From Coffea arabica (lineage: Eukaryota; Streptophyta; Magnoliopsida; Gentianales; Rubiaceae): a stretch of DNA of 64,000 nucleotides. Location of the stretch: the NCBI RefSeq assembly GCF_036785885.1, contig NC_092320.1, forward strand, positions 15,439,557-15,503,556, given 5' to 3'. Within the stretch, counting starts at the first letter, position 1. The number at the start of each line of letters is the position of its first letter. Shown in pieces: positions 21,701-34,484 of this stretch. A program made the translations under genes and the position numbers. The notes below the pieces were generated by a model. That model did not search any database. It was not told the DNA's origin and saw only the letters and a program-made list of their open reading frames with translations.

Positions 21701-24493
21701 CCTGTACTTTTTTTTTTGGTGGAAAGCCCATGATCCAAGCTTTACTTACAAAATAAGATAAAATAAAATTAAAATTGAACTAGAAGATCATAACTGAGTA
21801 ATTTTGTTATTGTTTTCATGTTTCACACCATGCTGATGCCACTCAAACTAACTTACCCGTTTGTGGAAGTTGACTGTCTCTTTGTTGTTTGTCAAAATTG
21901 AGGTGTTCCTATTAAATGTTAAGGTCTAGGCTTTAAAGCTTATCATCCTAAATTCACTTCTTGTCCCTGTGCTTCACAAATCTGAAATTTAACAGTCACC
22001 ACTTGTCAAAAGCTAAGTGCCCAGAATATACGAGTGAGTACAAGAGGCCCACCACAAGTCTAATTGCTTTCCATATGACAGTAGGTGGAGTGCTTTAAAG
22101 CCATTTCACAATGCTTCTTGGAGAGTTTGCTTTCCGAGCTGAACTTTATCTCTACATGATGTGCATGTATGCTTTTTAACACACAGACAAACTTGTTTGA
22201 TGGTGAGACAAACTCAAGTTCTCTAAGTTGCACTAAGGATCGACTGTTTAATCTTTTCAGTATTCCTATGACCATTATGAGTTTTATCAACCATTGAATG
22301 CAATAAACCTTGGCTCATGCTGGCATGTGAAGCAGTCCACTTGTATCTTTCAAACAATTGTGGGACTTAATGAGCTACCCACGAGCTAAATATTTTCTTT
22401 ACCTGAGTTTCTTAACTTGCTATTATGGTAAAAAACTACTAGAGTATTATCCCTTGGATTCTGCTTGTGGTTTATAGTATTTATAGGGAGTTTTACCTTG
22501 TTTTGGTAACCTATGACGTTAATTTTATGAAATTGTGGCCATCCTAGTAACAGTAGAGGAGGGATTAGTGCTTACGGTTTTTGTTCCAGCAGACTTGAAA
22601 GGTTGATATTTTCTGTCTAGTTCTTTATCATCTATTTGAAGGCTCATTTTTTCTTAACGTTGAGGAATAGTACAGAGGCCAAAATCAACCAAATTGTGTA
22701 CAGAAAGCTACTCTAATATATCTTTGACCCAACTCGCCTTTTTGACCTCCAAAACTATTTTTTAATCCGAAATAGAAGACCCAAATAGTCAGAAGTCTTC
22801 AGCCATTTTCCTTTCAATGCATGATGAGCACCATCTTGTCATCCATTGACCTTTAGCCTGTGAACTAAAAGTCCACCATCAGCATTGTACCTCATATTTA
22901 AAGCAATCCTACATTGCAGTTATGCATACATGATACCCTAAAAACAAATCTGGTAATGGTAGCATTAATTCCACATGCTGTGTGTATGGAAAAACAACCA
23001 ACACAACAAGCAGCATAAATTCCTTCATCTGTTCTGTGGCTTGTATGTCGTCCATGGTTGCCTATGTATATATCCTTTGTAGAAGTTTATAGTTCATAAA
23101 TGAGGACAATGTACTAACACTAACTACACATTCTTCGCTTTTAGCTTTTCTACAAAGGACATAGATAATTGATTTAAGTGGGTAACAGTAGAACCTGCAT
23201 GGTGATAGTGGTAGTATTAATATTCAGAGTAGTCTCCAATTGCTTTGAATTTTGTCTCATTCAAAAATGTTGATCACAAAACTTTCACCTTAGAGGGGAA
23301 CGAGTGAATGAATCAGTGTGTTTCAATGTGTTCTTGCTAATCCATAATTAATTCAGCACTCCTTGGTACTTGTAACCTTGAAAAATTAAAAACAGTTCAG
23401 GATTATGAAATGGAGAAAACAATTTAGAGTGAATGTAGAAATCAAATCTGATTGCAATCCAGATTCTAATCTTGAAGCATTAGAAGGCTTCAGGGTTATG
23501 TCATGGAGAGAACAAATGAATGTGAATGGAAAAATCAACTCTAATTGCATTCCACAGCTTTTAATGATTCAATAAATTAATAGGAAAGTCTGATTCTAGG
23601 TTCCATCAATTGCCTGAATTTGACCAAGGAAAGCGAAGTTGCCGCAGGCGCCTGGCTGGCCATAATGAGCGCAGGAGGAAGCCACCTCCTGGATCGTTGT
23701 TGTCAAGTCGCTACGGAAGTTTGTCTTCATCTTTCTTTGGTTAGATTTCTGCTTGTTTTATCTGAACTCGTCTCCATTGTTGCCATTGTACGGTTACCAC
23801 ATACGCTATATTTTACTCTCCTTGTTGAATGACTTGAACTATTATATAATGCACCTATTGACAGAATCCAGTAGCAGATCTGGAGGGTTTCTGATGGACT
23901 TCTCTGCATACCCAGCTCTGAGTGGGAGGGATTCATGGCCAAATGGAAGAGTGTCTGTCCGAGCAACGGGCAATCAACCTACTGGCACTGGAAAATTTCT
24001 TCAACATCCATGGCAGGGCAACCCTGAAAATCCTCCATCTGAGCTTCTACTGCACAGTTCAGCAGGTAGGACCACCTATGTGGGTCCTGCTATTTCTTCA
24101 GGAGGATGTCTGGCTGGAGTCTCAGACTCCAGTCGTGCTCTCTCTCTTCTGTCAACTCACTCCTGGGGCTCAGGAAACCAATCTTCGAGTCTTGGGGCTA
24201 ATGGCTTAGCTAATGTGAATGGGATGCCCTGTGGAGTGATTCAAGCATCTGGTTCCCATGGTGAGGCCATCGATCACTTCTCAAGCCCAATGTGGGGGTT
24301 CAAGGGTGGTGAAAATAATAGTGGATCGAATGAGATTCCGCCTGAGCTGGGATTAGGTCAACTTTCACAGCCTGCCAGTAGTCAGTATTCTGGGGATCTT
24401 GATGCATCTTCGCAGAATGGACGAGAATACCTGGGACTCGAACACTCTCGGGGTTATAATTCATCCATTCAGCACATGCACTGGTCACTTTGA
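18694..24493 (+). CDS. SPL9: SQUAMOSA promoter-binding-like transcription factor, SPL9/SPL15 type
   Basis: Three exons, 18694-19097, 23600-23739 and 23865-24493, join in frame to 390 residues. The SBP DNA-binding domain starts at C89 ([21 protein letters not shown]) and continues through FCQQCSR into exon 2 ([20 protein letters not shown]), ending in a bipartite nuclear signal (KRSCRRR...NERRRK). It carries the Cys/His ligands of two zinc sites, and the exon 1-2 junction falls inside the domain as usual for SBP genes. The N-terminal [11 protein letters not shown] and C-terminal HWSL ending are features of the SPL9/SPL15 clade, which promotes the juvenile-to-adult transition and flowering in the nucleus. 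A miR156 site lies in exon 3. The start has good context (AAAATGG), with upstream ORFs before it. AATAAA follows at 24541. SPL9 versus SPL15 cannot be separated here. Confidence 0.93.
19098..23599 (+). other. Large first intron of the SPL9-like gene
   Basis: A 4502-base intron with donor AG|GTCAGC and acceptor TTCTAG|GTTCC, interrupting the SBP domain after CQQCS. I see no coding frame of note and no readable transposon ends inside. It is long for this gene family and could hold regulatory sequence. Confidence 0.85.
24135..24154 (+). promoter_or_regulatory. miR156/157 target site in SPL9-like exon 3
   Basis: GTGCTCTCTCTCTTCTGTCA is complementary to the known miR156 sequence over its 20 bases, with a mismatch only around the usual central position. 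In frame it encodes ALSLLS at about residues 271-276, the conserved peptide at this site in miR156-regulated SPL proteins. Confidence 0.95.
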
Positions 24494-24546
24494 ATGGCTG
24501 AGTTCTCGTTGTATGCTTCTGGAGACTTTTATGCTTAACAAATAAA

Positions 24547-25822
24547 TCGATGTGTCAGTTTGTTTCTTCTCAATCGACTAATAACTTGCGTGCTATCTGA
24601 CAGTAACATTTATCGATGTCTCGTTTCTGCATGCTGCCTAAGACTTGGAATGATAATAGCAGTATGTGTGTTTTTATTTACTGTCTTGTGAATTGTTTGG
24701 AATGATGATAGGATTGGATGTGTTTTAATTTAGTCTTCTTGAGAATTGTCTTTGACTACCAGAATTCTCTCTCCCCTGAGGGTAAAACAACCAATACAGG
24801 GAGTTGGATTGCAGGACCAATTATCAGGGAGTGTTTCTAATCTAAATTTCATCTCACTTAATCAAGTGATATCTTGCTAGTGTATTGTTAAACCCTGGGG
24901 GGAGGGAGGGAGGAGAAGAATGGCTAATGTAGCTAAAAGTGATATCTCGCGACTGGTGTTCTGCGTATTATTTAAACCTTGCTGGGAATGATTCTGTACC
25001 ACTTGGACCTAGCGGGTAAATAGTTATTCTTCATTTGCTGTTTGTCTTCAACCCAGTTCTACTAACCAGGTGACCAAGAAAAATTCCAAATTTGACTCCC
25101 AAGTTCTTACCATTTCACTTGCAAAGCTTCGAGTTTCCCTTTAAATAAAAATAAAAATAAATAAACATCAGCTGCTAAATGATCAACGCGGTGGTACTAG
25201 GCAACATCTGCTGAGCATCATTCTGCAGTGCACCAACTTTTGCACCTCAGAGAAGCAGAAAGTTCACTTTTAAGTGTGAGGAACATTTTAGGACCGTTGA
25301 GAGGAATAACGGAGGCCTTAAGTATGAGAATCGATTGCAGGCATCAAGGTTGATCGCAAAAACAGAAAGGGTTGTGCACTTATAATTTCATTTTTTTTCT
25401 GGGAAATGAACAACTCCAAATTGTGCAAGTTATTGAGATGCCAACGTTCCACAAAACACCTTAGCCAGTAAGCAGCCTGGCTGTCTTAACAGTATCTTGG
25501 CATATTGAAAACGATCAAGATACATAACTCAAAGCTACATGCTTTCGTGTCTTCTCAAAATACGTTGGCCAACTTGAACATGGGCAACACACCAGCTTTT
25601 ACATTAATTTGGCCAGTTTAAAAAAGTCATCCTCCAACTTGTCACCTTGCTTCTTACCAGCTAGAGCTTACCAGCTTGGACATGTGAGATTTTCATAGGC
25701 CAGTACCTTCAATCAAAGTTATCTGACACTTGCCCAAGTCCCCTTGCAGTATTTGCTCATCTGTAAGATCTGCTCCTGATCTCACAATCCCCACGTCAAA
25801 TTCTGTATCAAGGGTTCTCACT
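24547..25822. other. Convergent intergenic space between SPL9 and the G-patch gene
   Basis: Holds the 3' untranslated sequence of the SPL9-like gene and presumably of the minus-strand gene. No coding frame or repeat is recognised. Confidence 0.6.
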
Positions 25823-25882
25823 CTAGTGGTCATCTTCATCTACACCAAGGCAACTGGACAAGAGTCGCCCCCTTGACTCGTA
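25823..25882 (-). repeat. Duplicate terminal exon of the G-patch gene
   Basis: Read on the minus strand it is CTTCTCCAG followed by a frame YESRGRLLSSCLGVDEDDH and TAG, almost the same as the proper last exon at 25982-26041 and exactly 159 bases downstream in the gene's direction. Acceptor, length (60 bases), phase and stop are all preserved. The first-met copy in the transcript is expected to be used; the second would serve only if splicing skipped it. Confidence 0.75.
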
Positions 25883-25981
25883 CTGGAGAAGTTGAAGAAG
25901 TGAACCATAAGCAAAGAAGATGCTAGGATGCTCCAGAAAAGGATAAGAGTACTTGTCAATTGCGTATTTATCTTTACCACT

Positions 25982-27998
25982 CTAGTGGTCATCTTCGTCC
26001 ACACCAGGGCAACAGGACAAGAGCGTCTCCTTTGACTCATACTGGAGAAGTACAAGAAGTGAATGATAAGTCAAGGAAAAAACAATTGCATGAAAAAGAA
26101 TAAAAAATAAAAAAGATGCTCCTGCATTTGTCTTTACAACTGGTATGCTGTAGTTCTTTCTTTCAGTTCAGCAGGAGGGAAAGGAAAATGCATCTTGAGT
26201 ATTACTAAAAAAATTAGAGCTTAATTTCTTTTCTTTAGCCAAAGAAATTACTTAATCATGTTGGTTGGTGTAATATTGTCACATTAGCATGCTTACCTGA
26301 CAGCCACAGAACAGACAATAGTAATGCTCATCTCTCAGTTTCATCAATATAGCAAGTAGATCCTGCGCCAGAAAGTATAAGCAGTTGCAGTGATACTCAA
26401 GACTGAAAACATGCCAAACACATTAAGCAAATAAAGAAACCAAACGCATTAAGCAAATAAAGAATCCTACAAATTTTGACCTGAAAAGATAGTGTCTGAG
26501 AAGAATCTTACGTAAGAAGTAGAAACAACTGAACAACCTTCCCTCATAGTAGTATAGTTACATGGTCAACCAGTGCTATTATGATCATAGATATGCACAT
26601 GATAAACCTTCAACAAAGAAAAAGTCCAGACTTCACATTTAGCGTTCATCTCCACTTAATTTTGTTTCCAAACTGCATCTTACTTAGACATAAAGAATAC
26701 TTGTAACACAATTCAACAAAACAAGGCATCTTTCAAGTTCACCAAAAACCATTGAAACTTATCCAATTAATCATCTATTAGAACAGCAAAAACTAGTCTC
26801 AAAACACTCTGTTACTAAACCCTTCAACACGACAAAACAAAGACGCTGAACACCAACTTGCAAACAAAGCCGTAAAGATCAACTCGAAGATTCAGCAAAT
26901 GATACCGATATACCCAAGCAATGGAAAAGACACTCGTACCTCCTCCGTTATTTCTTCTTCCTCCTCTTCTTCCTTCTCTCCACTCTCATCTTCCTTCTTC
27001 TTAACCTCTTCAACTTCTCTATTCTCCAACTGGGCCAAAGCCGCTTCCGCCTTCCGAAAATTCACAATGATTCTTCTTCCCTTCCAACGCTCCTTTTGTC
27101 GATGCCCGAAATCCACCATCAACTCCTCTTCTTTGATCCTTTCCCTCTCAACCTTCTCTTTCTCCCTCCTCATCTGCTCTACCTTGGGATCCTCTTTCCC
27201 GATCCCTGCTCTACCCCTCCTAATCTCCAGCCTGACAGGCTCAGCCCGACCAGAACATTTCTTGCCTAAAGCCGAACCAGGATTGTATCCCATTTGTTTC
27301 AACATTTTAAACCCAATGTTGGATTGTGGAATTGCTTTTTCTACGTTAGCCATTGTTTGTTGGTCTTCTTCAATTTGCTTCTGCTCTCTCTTGAGTTTTT
27401 TCCTTTCTTGCCAATTTAAATTCTTAGATTTCTTATTCAATGAGCTCGAAACTACTGCTCTGGCATTAGAAACCTGAAATCAGTATAAAAATCAGGACTT
27501 TTTTTTTTTTTTTTTTTTTGTAAAATTATTTCAACAAATTCACCAGACACCATCATGAATTACATTGGAAATGAGATTGACCAATAAGAAAAAAATTGGA
27601 CTTTCAACGTGAAAATAAGGACTAACTAATCATATTACTTAATTTCAAGATTTGAAAAAAAAAAATCTCCTCTGGGTCCTAAACTAGACTAATTGATCAA
27701 ATTAAATAAATGAATAGATAAAGATTCTTGTATTGAGCCAATCATAAGCTAATTTGCTAGGGTTTTTTAGGGTTGAAGATTTCAATATAAACCTCAATTT
27801 ATGAATCATGAACCAATTATGATATAAAAAACCAATAAAAAAAGGAGCAATTTACAAGACCCAAATTCTGCAGTTGCGTGAGTGAGTGGAACTGACCGAT
27901 TTAGAGGAAGATTTGAGAGGAAGATGGGTGGCTTCTGGTGGAGGTAAAAACTGAGAGAGGTCTCCCATGTAATCTTCTTGTTCTTGTTGCTCCGCCAT
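25982..27998 (-). CDS. GPATCH11: G-patch domain protein, GPATCH11-like, with C-terminal DUF4187
   Basis: Four exons on the minus strand, 27998-27897, 27473-26940, 26362-26297 and 26041-25982, give 253 residues in frame with GT-AG introns. The N-terminus is MAEQQEQEDYMGDLSQFLPP. A basic coiled segment (WQERKKLKREQKQIEEDQQT) precedes a G-patch at about 87-130 (IGFKMLKQMGYNPGSALGKK), then a long charged helix with poly-Glu, and a C-terminal Cys-rich DUF4187 motif (DEHYYCLFCGCQYES...DEDDH). G-patch proteins usually activate DEAH-box RNA helicases in RNA processing; this subtype is nuclear in animals, and its plant role is inferred. The start ATG precedes the conserved EDYMGDLSQFLPP. The terminal exon is tandemly duplicated (25823-25882). 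Confidence 0.88.
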
Positions 27999-29463
27999 CC
28001 TTAAATGCTTCGTTTCGCTCTTACTGTGTGACTGTGTGAGAGAGAAAAATTACTGCTGCAACCAACTTCTATTTCACGGGATGCATTACATATATTCGTT
28101 CACCCCAGCTCAGCACTGAGCAATTTTACTGGAAAGATGGGAAGGGGATGAGGAAGGCGAAGGTTCAGTTGAAAACTCCAAAGTGGTTCAGCAATGCGTT
28201 GTCGTTTCAACCTTCCAGCCAATAGGCAATTATGCCCCTGGGAAACTGATTTTGGGACAACATGTACATTTTCCATACATTTAAGACTTCTATTCATACA
28301 TTTAAAAAAGAAAGAAAAAAAAAAAAAGAACCTCCCATTCATAAAGTACAAAAGTTCAAGTTTGATTTCATTTTCTTGACGAATTTAAAATCATGATCGA
28401 GTTTGTTTTGACCATTATCAAAAGAAATTATTTATCCAATCCAGCTCGATGACAGTTCAAGTAATTTGATTTATTTCAATGTAAAAGAATATCCTTTGTT
28501 ATGATTATTGTACTTAGTAAGAAACTTTTGATGAAATCTAGTTTGATTAGTTGATTATTTAGGTAAACGTTCACATTGAATAATTTTTTGTCTCTCCAAA
28601 ATAAGAAAAAAATAGTCGATCTTTCTCCTCTAAATGTACAATGTCATGCTTTTCTCTAAAATTTTACCGAACTTTGGTTCCTCTCTGTCAAATAATAAAG
28701 ACTAGTATTGATCAATGATTTGAATGAATGAAATCCTCGTTTTATCTTCTTTTTTAAAAAAAAAAAAAAAAAAAAAAAGACTAGCAAATCAAAATAGTTG
28801 GCGTGGGCCAGGTAGAAAAGGTGGGCTTGAACGACAAATCTTTAACTAACTAACCGCCATAAAGCATTCCCTCCAAAACGAGCAGAACACTACTTCCTTC
28901 TTCGATAAAAACCACCACCCTCAAAACACACACACACACACACTTCCTCACTCTCACCGGCACAGTAGAGAAAGAGAAAGAGAAAGAAGAGAGGTATACT
29001 CTACATTTTCCCTGAATTCCCGGTAAAGCCTGGAAAAGAAGCTCAAGAGCTCAAGAATTTTGATTCGCTCTTCTTAAAATCTTAAGATTTCTTGCTTGAC
29101 GAGTAAAAATTCGTCCTGCTTGATCTTCTTGAACCCTTTAATTCTGTATAAGCTTGAATATCTTTTTCAGTTTTTGCTTCAGACGTTTTTGACTTGAGAG
29201 TAGAATTACACGAGTGTTTACTCTGTTTTTTCTGGGCTTTGTTCTTTCTGTATTCTCAGGTTAATTTGGTTTAAAAAAGCAGCTTCGTTTGGTAATGAAA
29301 TAAAGGATCTGGTTTTTAGTTCTTATTAATGATACTTGATTTCTCTCTCTCTCTCTCTTTTTTTTTTTTTTTACTTCTTTCTTGAAATGGGTGCTGATTC
29401 TTTCTGTTTAATTTTTCAGGTGTTTTCTGGTTTAGCATTTTGTGATTAATTTGGCAAAGGACG
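27999..29463. promoter_or_regulatory. Divergent promoter region between the G-patch gene and SRF2
   Basis: The two start codons face away from each other 1465 bases apart. TGGGCC at 28804-28809 and TGGGCT at 28822-28827 are site II-type motifs. (CA)n and GAGAAA-rich runs near 28927-28995 probably belong to the SRF2 leader. Possible 5' untranslated intron sites are GAG|GTATAC (28993) and TTTTTCAG|GTG (29420), but the leader structure is not certain. Poly-A and poly-T tracts occur at 28310, 28755 and 29358. Confidence 0.5.
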
Positions 29464-32400
29464 ATGGCTAAGCGCTGGATGTTGTTCTGTTTCGCTGGGA
29501 TTTTCTTCTCAGCAATTTTGTCCTTGAATGTTTTGGCCCGTACAGATGATCTTGATGGTACTATTCTCTCTTTCCTTATTAATTTCTCCTTTTATCAGAA
29601 AATATACGCATGTTATTATTCAGTAGTATGATGATTTCTCTAATGTAAACTTGTTTTTCACATTACTCCTAATAATGGCTAGTAAGTACTCTTGTATCTT
29701 GATGATTCGGTATCTGTGATCTGTTAACGTGCAGGCCAATTTTTAATGGTCGTGCAGTTTAATTTAGAAAGTGGGAAGAAGATTAACTGTCACATTCTTT
29801 AGTCAAGAGAAGTTTCTGATGATCAAACGATGCATATCAATAATATGATTCTGCTTTTCCTTTTTCTGTTCCTTTGGGCTTGAGCAATAAGATCTGAGAA
29901 CTAGCTAAATGTACTCATTTATAATTGTTGTACATATGTTCTGCAGTCCAAGTACTTCGATCAATGTATAATGCCCTGAATAGGCCGCCACAGTTGAAGG
30001 GTTGGAAATCAGAAGGTGGTGATCCATGTGATGAATCATGGGAGGGAATTTCCTGCACTGGTTCATCAGTAATCTTCGTGTATAATCACATAATCTAGTC
30101 AAACATTTTTATTTCATCAGCTAATTTCAGTTTGTTAAAGACAGATTTAAGTTATTTATTTCTCTTCTGCAGCAACCTACATGGACTAGAGCTTACTGGT
30201 AATCTTGGTCTGGAGCTCTTCAACTTACGTAGCTTGAAGCAGCTGTAAGCTAGCAACTCTGAGTCTTTTTTGGCTAGTCTCTAACTCCATGTTCAAGATT
30301 CTATAATTTAGTGGTTGATATTCTTTTGTATGCTTTGTTTGATAGGGACGTTAGCTCAAATAACATTCAGGGTGAGATCCCACTCGGCTTACCTATTAAT
30401 CTCACTCACCTGTAAGACTTCTTTCTTACTGAATCATTGAAGCAAAATAACTTCGATCTCTGCCGGCAAATCGACTCTTCTACTTTTTCTTTCTGGTGAA
30501 TACAGGAATTTGGCTAACAACAACTTCAGTCAAAACATTCCCGTCTCTTTGTCTTACATGAGGCATCTCCGGCATCTGTAAGCAACATGTCCCTTGACTG
30601 TCTACCGCAATGATTTTATCGTGTAGTAACAGAAGTAACGCTTTCAGGAATCTGAGCCACAATGCCTTATCGGGAGTATTGGGAGATGTCTTTACTGACC
30701 TTGAAAAGCTGATAGAGATGTATGATTACTTTAAACTCATATTTTGTTCCTTAAATTTGTAGGCTGTAGCACACTGTGAACAGAGACTTCATGAACTGGA
30801 GTTGTTTTGTTTTGTCAGGAAGTGGATTAATTTGCTAATAGTCATAATTGCATCCATGCTAATTTACCAGCATTAAGGGATCATTTGCATTTGGCTTGTT
30901 CTGATATAGGCCAATTAGTATGCATGTTGCATTGGCTCTTAGAAATTGAAGCCTCAGGCCATCAGAAAATGGTTTACTTTGCAATTCAAAATAATCATGC
31001 TAATTCAGCTCAAGTTTTTTCGTGCATAATACCGGAGCTTGATAACAGTTCTTGCATCCTAAAGAATGGATGAAGTATACCATTAGCAACTTTGTTGATT
31101 ATGGGTGACTGGAGATGCTCTGAGGAACCATTAAAAATTGAGCAATACTAATTGAAAATTTTGACCTCCAATGGATGGCAAGAGTGCTGCATTGAAACAT
31201 TAAACCTCTGTTAGACCTGAAGCTTTGTCAGTTTATTTGATTAATTGCAAACTGTCTAGGCATGGGATTAGGATTCAATTGTGTACATTAACTTATTTCC
31301 ATTGTTGAAAACATCAACCTCTTCTGCCAGGGATTTGTCATACAATAAGTTCAGTGGAGATCTACCTAGTTCTTTTGGATCTTTGGCAAATCTTACACGA
31401 TTGTGAGTCTTGTTTGCCCTCACTGAATTTCATACGCCTTCTGTCTTCAACATGGGTGAATAATATTAGCTTTTGTTGCAGATATTTGCAGGGAAATGAA
31501 TTTACTGGATCTGTAGTATATTTGGCTGACCTCCCACTCTCAGATTTGTGAGTTTTTCTGTATAATATGCTTGAAGCAACTTTTGTTGCCTTTTTTATTT
31601 TCGTCTCTCGCTCAATCCTATCTATTTCAGGAATATTGAGGACAACCACTTTAGTGGTGTTATCCCGGAAAAATTTCAATCTATAAACAACTTATGGTAA
31701 GATATTGGATGATTCACCGACTTAAATTACTTAATTTGGTTTCCTAAGCTTATACTGCTTTGCCACTTCATTTGCATGCAGGTTTGGTGGCAATAGATTT
31801 GACAGTGGAAAAAATTACCCATACGCTCCCTGGAAGTATCCTTTTGAGGATTTGCCAAATGAGCAGAGTATAACTGGTCCACCAACTCAAGAATCCAGTG
31901 CCATAGAAAGTTATCCTACTCACAAAGTAGGAGGACATAAAAGAAGAAGACTGGGTTCGGGTAAAATCGGTTTTCTGGTTGGTGGTGGCACACTGGTGGC
32001 ATTCTGCGCGGCACTTGCTTTGGTGGTTCGCATTCGCCGAGCTCAGAATCAAAAGCTCAGGAGCATAGGGAGCAGTCGGCATTCTCTGAATTCTCTTGCA
32101 TTTAGTACAAGCGGAGGTCAGAGATACTCTAAAATTAGATTTTAGTGAATCATGATAAGTTATCCAACCTATAGTTTGCATTAGCCATGTCTAGCTCAAT
32201 TTACTTTTCTAAAGCTGCAAAAGAATTTCTTTTCGCCAAATGATCTGTATTCTTCTGAACACTTGCTGTGATGTGTGGTTTTTAAAATGTTCTTGAACCC
32301 ATGACCCACCTCTTTCCTGCATAATCTCACACCCTATTGATCCCTGGTCTGACACTTGGCAATTTAGCAGTACAAATGAAATTGCTATATTGTTGCCCCT

Positions 32401-34484
32401 ACAGAAATTTGTATCTCTAACGTAGTGTTTTTTTTCAATCCCTTTTCTTCTTTTGTACCATTTGGCCAGAGTTTTCTTCCACGGCCGCTGAGGGTAGCCC
32501 GCACCTATCAATACTTAGCTCTTCTTCAGGAATCAAATCCTTGCATTTACCTCCCATTCGTAGCAAACCAATGAAAGTCTCCAGAAGAAGTTTTTCCAAG
32601 ACGAGCAAAGTCCCGATATGTGCAAAACGCTACACTGTGGCAGAGCTTCAACTAGCAACAAACAGCTTCAGTGAGGAAAACCTTCTTGGATGGGGATCCC
32701 TTGGCTCTGTTCATAGCGCAAAGTTGCCTGATGGAGAGGTCAAAACTAGAACTTTGATATATAGAACCAAGTAGAATCTCAGATATTGACAAGTCATTTT
32801 TTTGTCTTTTCCAGTTGTTGGCAGTCAAGAACATTAGCACTGTAGAATTGTCTCTTCATGAAGAAGAACAATTCTTGAATGTTGTAAGGAATGCTTCAAG
32901 ATTGAGACATCCTAACATTGTAACACTCCTTGGCTACTGTATGGAGCATGGACAGCATCTCCTTGTCTATGAGTATGTTAGGAATTTGTCACTTGACGAT
33001 GCCTTGCATTGTACTGAGTACACACCGCTATCTTGGGATCTTCGTCTACGAATTGCTCTTGGTGTAGCTCGGGGGGTGAAGTAAGAATTCAAAACTAAGC
33101 CAATAATATTTTTTGTATCGTATTTTGACACGCACAACTCCCACTACCATACTCATCCTAGAATATTCTCTTGGGATTTCTGGCATTGTAGTAGGTTTTA
33201 GTTCCAATTTCTTGGAAACATACAGTTTTGTAGTTCCAATTTCTTGAACACGCACCGCTATTTTTGTGGAATTTTCAGTTACCTGCATTCCTCCTGCGAA
33301 CCTCCAGTTGCCCACAGCAATTTGAAAGCAGCCAATGTCTTACTTGATGAAGATCTGAGGCCTCGCATTTGCGACTCTGGCCTGGCTATCTTGAGACCCC
33401 TCTCAAGCAACAGTGTAAAACTCAAGGTACATTCTTCAAGAACCTGTTTTTCTTAGCAATCATGGAGTATGTTTCGGGTTTCAAAATCTGTAGTTTACTT
33501 TCAAAAAACGCCTCCTCTTCGTCATGTTGCTTTATTTTGATTTAGAGATTTTCTAAATAATGAGCTCAAACTTCTTGTCAATTGCTATTGATGCAAACAG
33601 GCTTCTGAAATGGCTATTGCTGATAGTGGCTACATTGCGACTGAAGATGTTTACATTGGAATGAATAACTTGAAGGCTGATGTCTATGCCTTTGGTGTGT
33701 TGCTTTTAGAGCTTTTAACAGGAAGGCCATCTTTTGACAGGTAAAGAAACTACATATGAACTGAATTTGCTAGAATTCAATTCTGCTTCTGCTGACAGTT
33801 CTTTCCTTTGGTTGGAGCAGTTCAAAACCAACAGAAGAGCAGTTCCTGGTCCAGTGGGCTTCAAGGAGGCTTCATGATAGTGATTACCTGGCTGGAATGG
33901 TTGATCCAGCAATCAAAACATCAATCTCCCCCCAGGATCTTTCTCGTTTTGCTGACATCGTCTCCCTCTGTGTCCAGGTATTGCACAATAGGGACACACG
34001 AAATTTCTTCAGAGGAGGCTCTGAAGAAATTTTGAAACTGATTGCATCAGCACGCCAATAAGCATCTGATGATTCTGATTTCATTCTTCTAATCCTCATA
34101 CTATTTTTGAATCAGTAATGCATCTGATCTGAACCTAATCCAGTGCAGTCATCGTCATCCTTGAACGATATTACTGCATCTTCCATGCGATTTTGAAGAA
34201 ACAGAGCTAACTTTTTGTTTTTGGCCTCACAATTCTTAGCTTTCTAAATTTTTGTTATTTCTGTCTCATGTGTTTGTTTGTTCAACTAATATTTGCAGCC
34301 TGTGAGGGAATTTCGTGCAACAATGTCTGAAGTTGTGGAGTCACTGTTAGTTTTTATACAAAAGCCTGCCCCAGGAATAGGAACAGACACAGCAGATGGT
34401 GAAGGTGACCCCTGCAATCGATCATTCCGCTCCACCAACTCGCGCTTTTTCGGATCACCAACACTGAGCTACTATTCCATTTGA
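29464..34484 (+). CDS. SRF2: STRUBBELIG-receptor family LRR receptor-like (pseudo)kinase, SRF2-like
   Basis: Sixteen exons: 29464-29557, 29947-30079, 30173-30244, 30346-30411, 30506-30577, 30648-30719, 31331-31402, 31482-31547, 31631-31696, 31782-32116, 32470-32738, 32815-33080, 33279-33426, 33601-33740, 33821-33977, 34299-34484. They join in frame to 737 residues. A signal peptide (1-25) is followed by an LRR N-cap with the WEGISC box, six or so LRRs each on its own 66- or 72-base exon, a Pro/Ser juxtamembrane part, a transmembrane helix at about 299-322 (IGFLVGGGTLVAFCAALALV) after a KRRR stretch, and a kinase fold from about 405. The glycine loop GWGSLGSV and lysine (LLAVK, K444) are present, but HRD is HSN (540-542) and DFG is DSG (560-562), so phosphotransfer is unlikely. 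Such atypical kinases are known in this family, which acts at the plasma membrane in organ development and cell-wall signalling. Confidence 0.93.

Noticed and set aside
18694-24493. Assignment of the SBP gene to SPL13
   Set aside because: A coding-region miR156 site and three exons first suggested it, but [11 protein letters not shown] at the N-terminus, the HWSL ending and its neighbours fit SPL9/15 better.
27429-27440. Start of the G-patch protein at MNKKSKN
   Set aside because: That frame begins at a TTG codon inside exon 2. The ATG at 27998 gives the conserved N-terminus through a consensus intron.
26899-27477. 192-codon plus-strand frame opposite the G-patch gene
   Set aside because: It is the antisense shadow of the Glu/Lys-rich exon 2 of the minus-strand gene, giving Ser/Phe/Leu-rich text with no domain.
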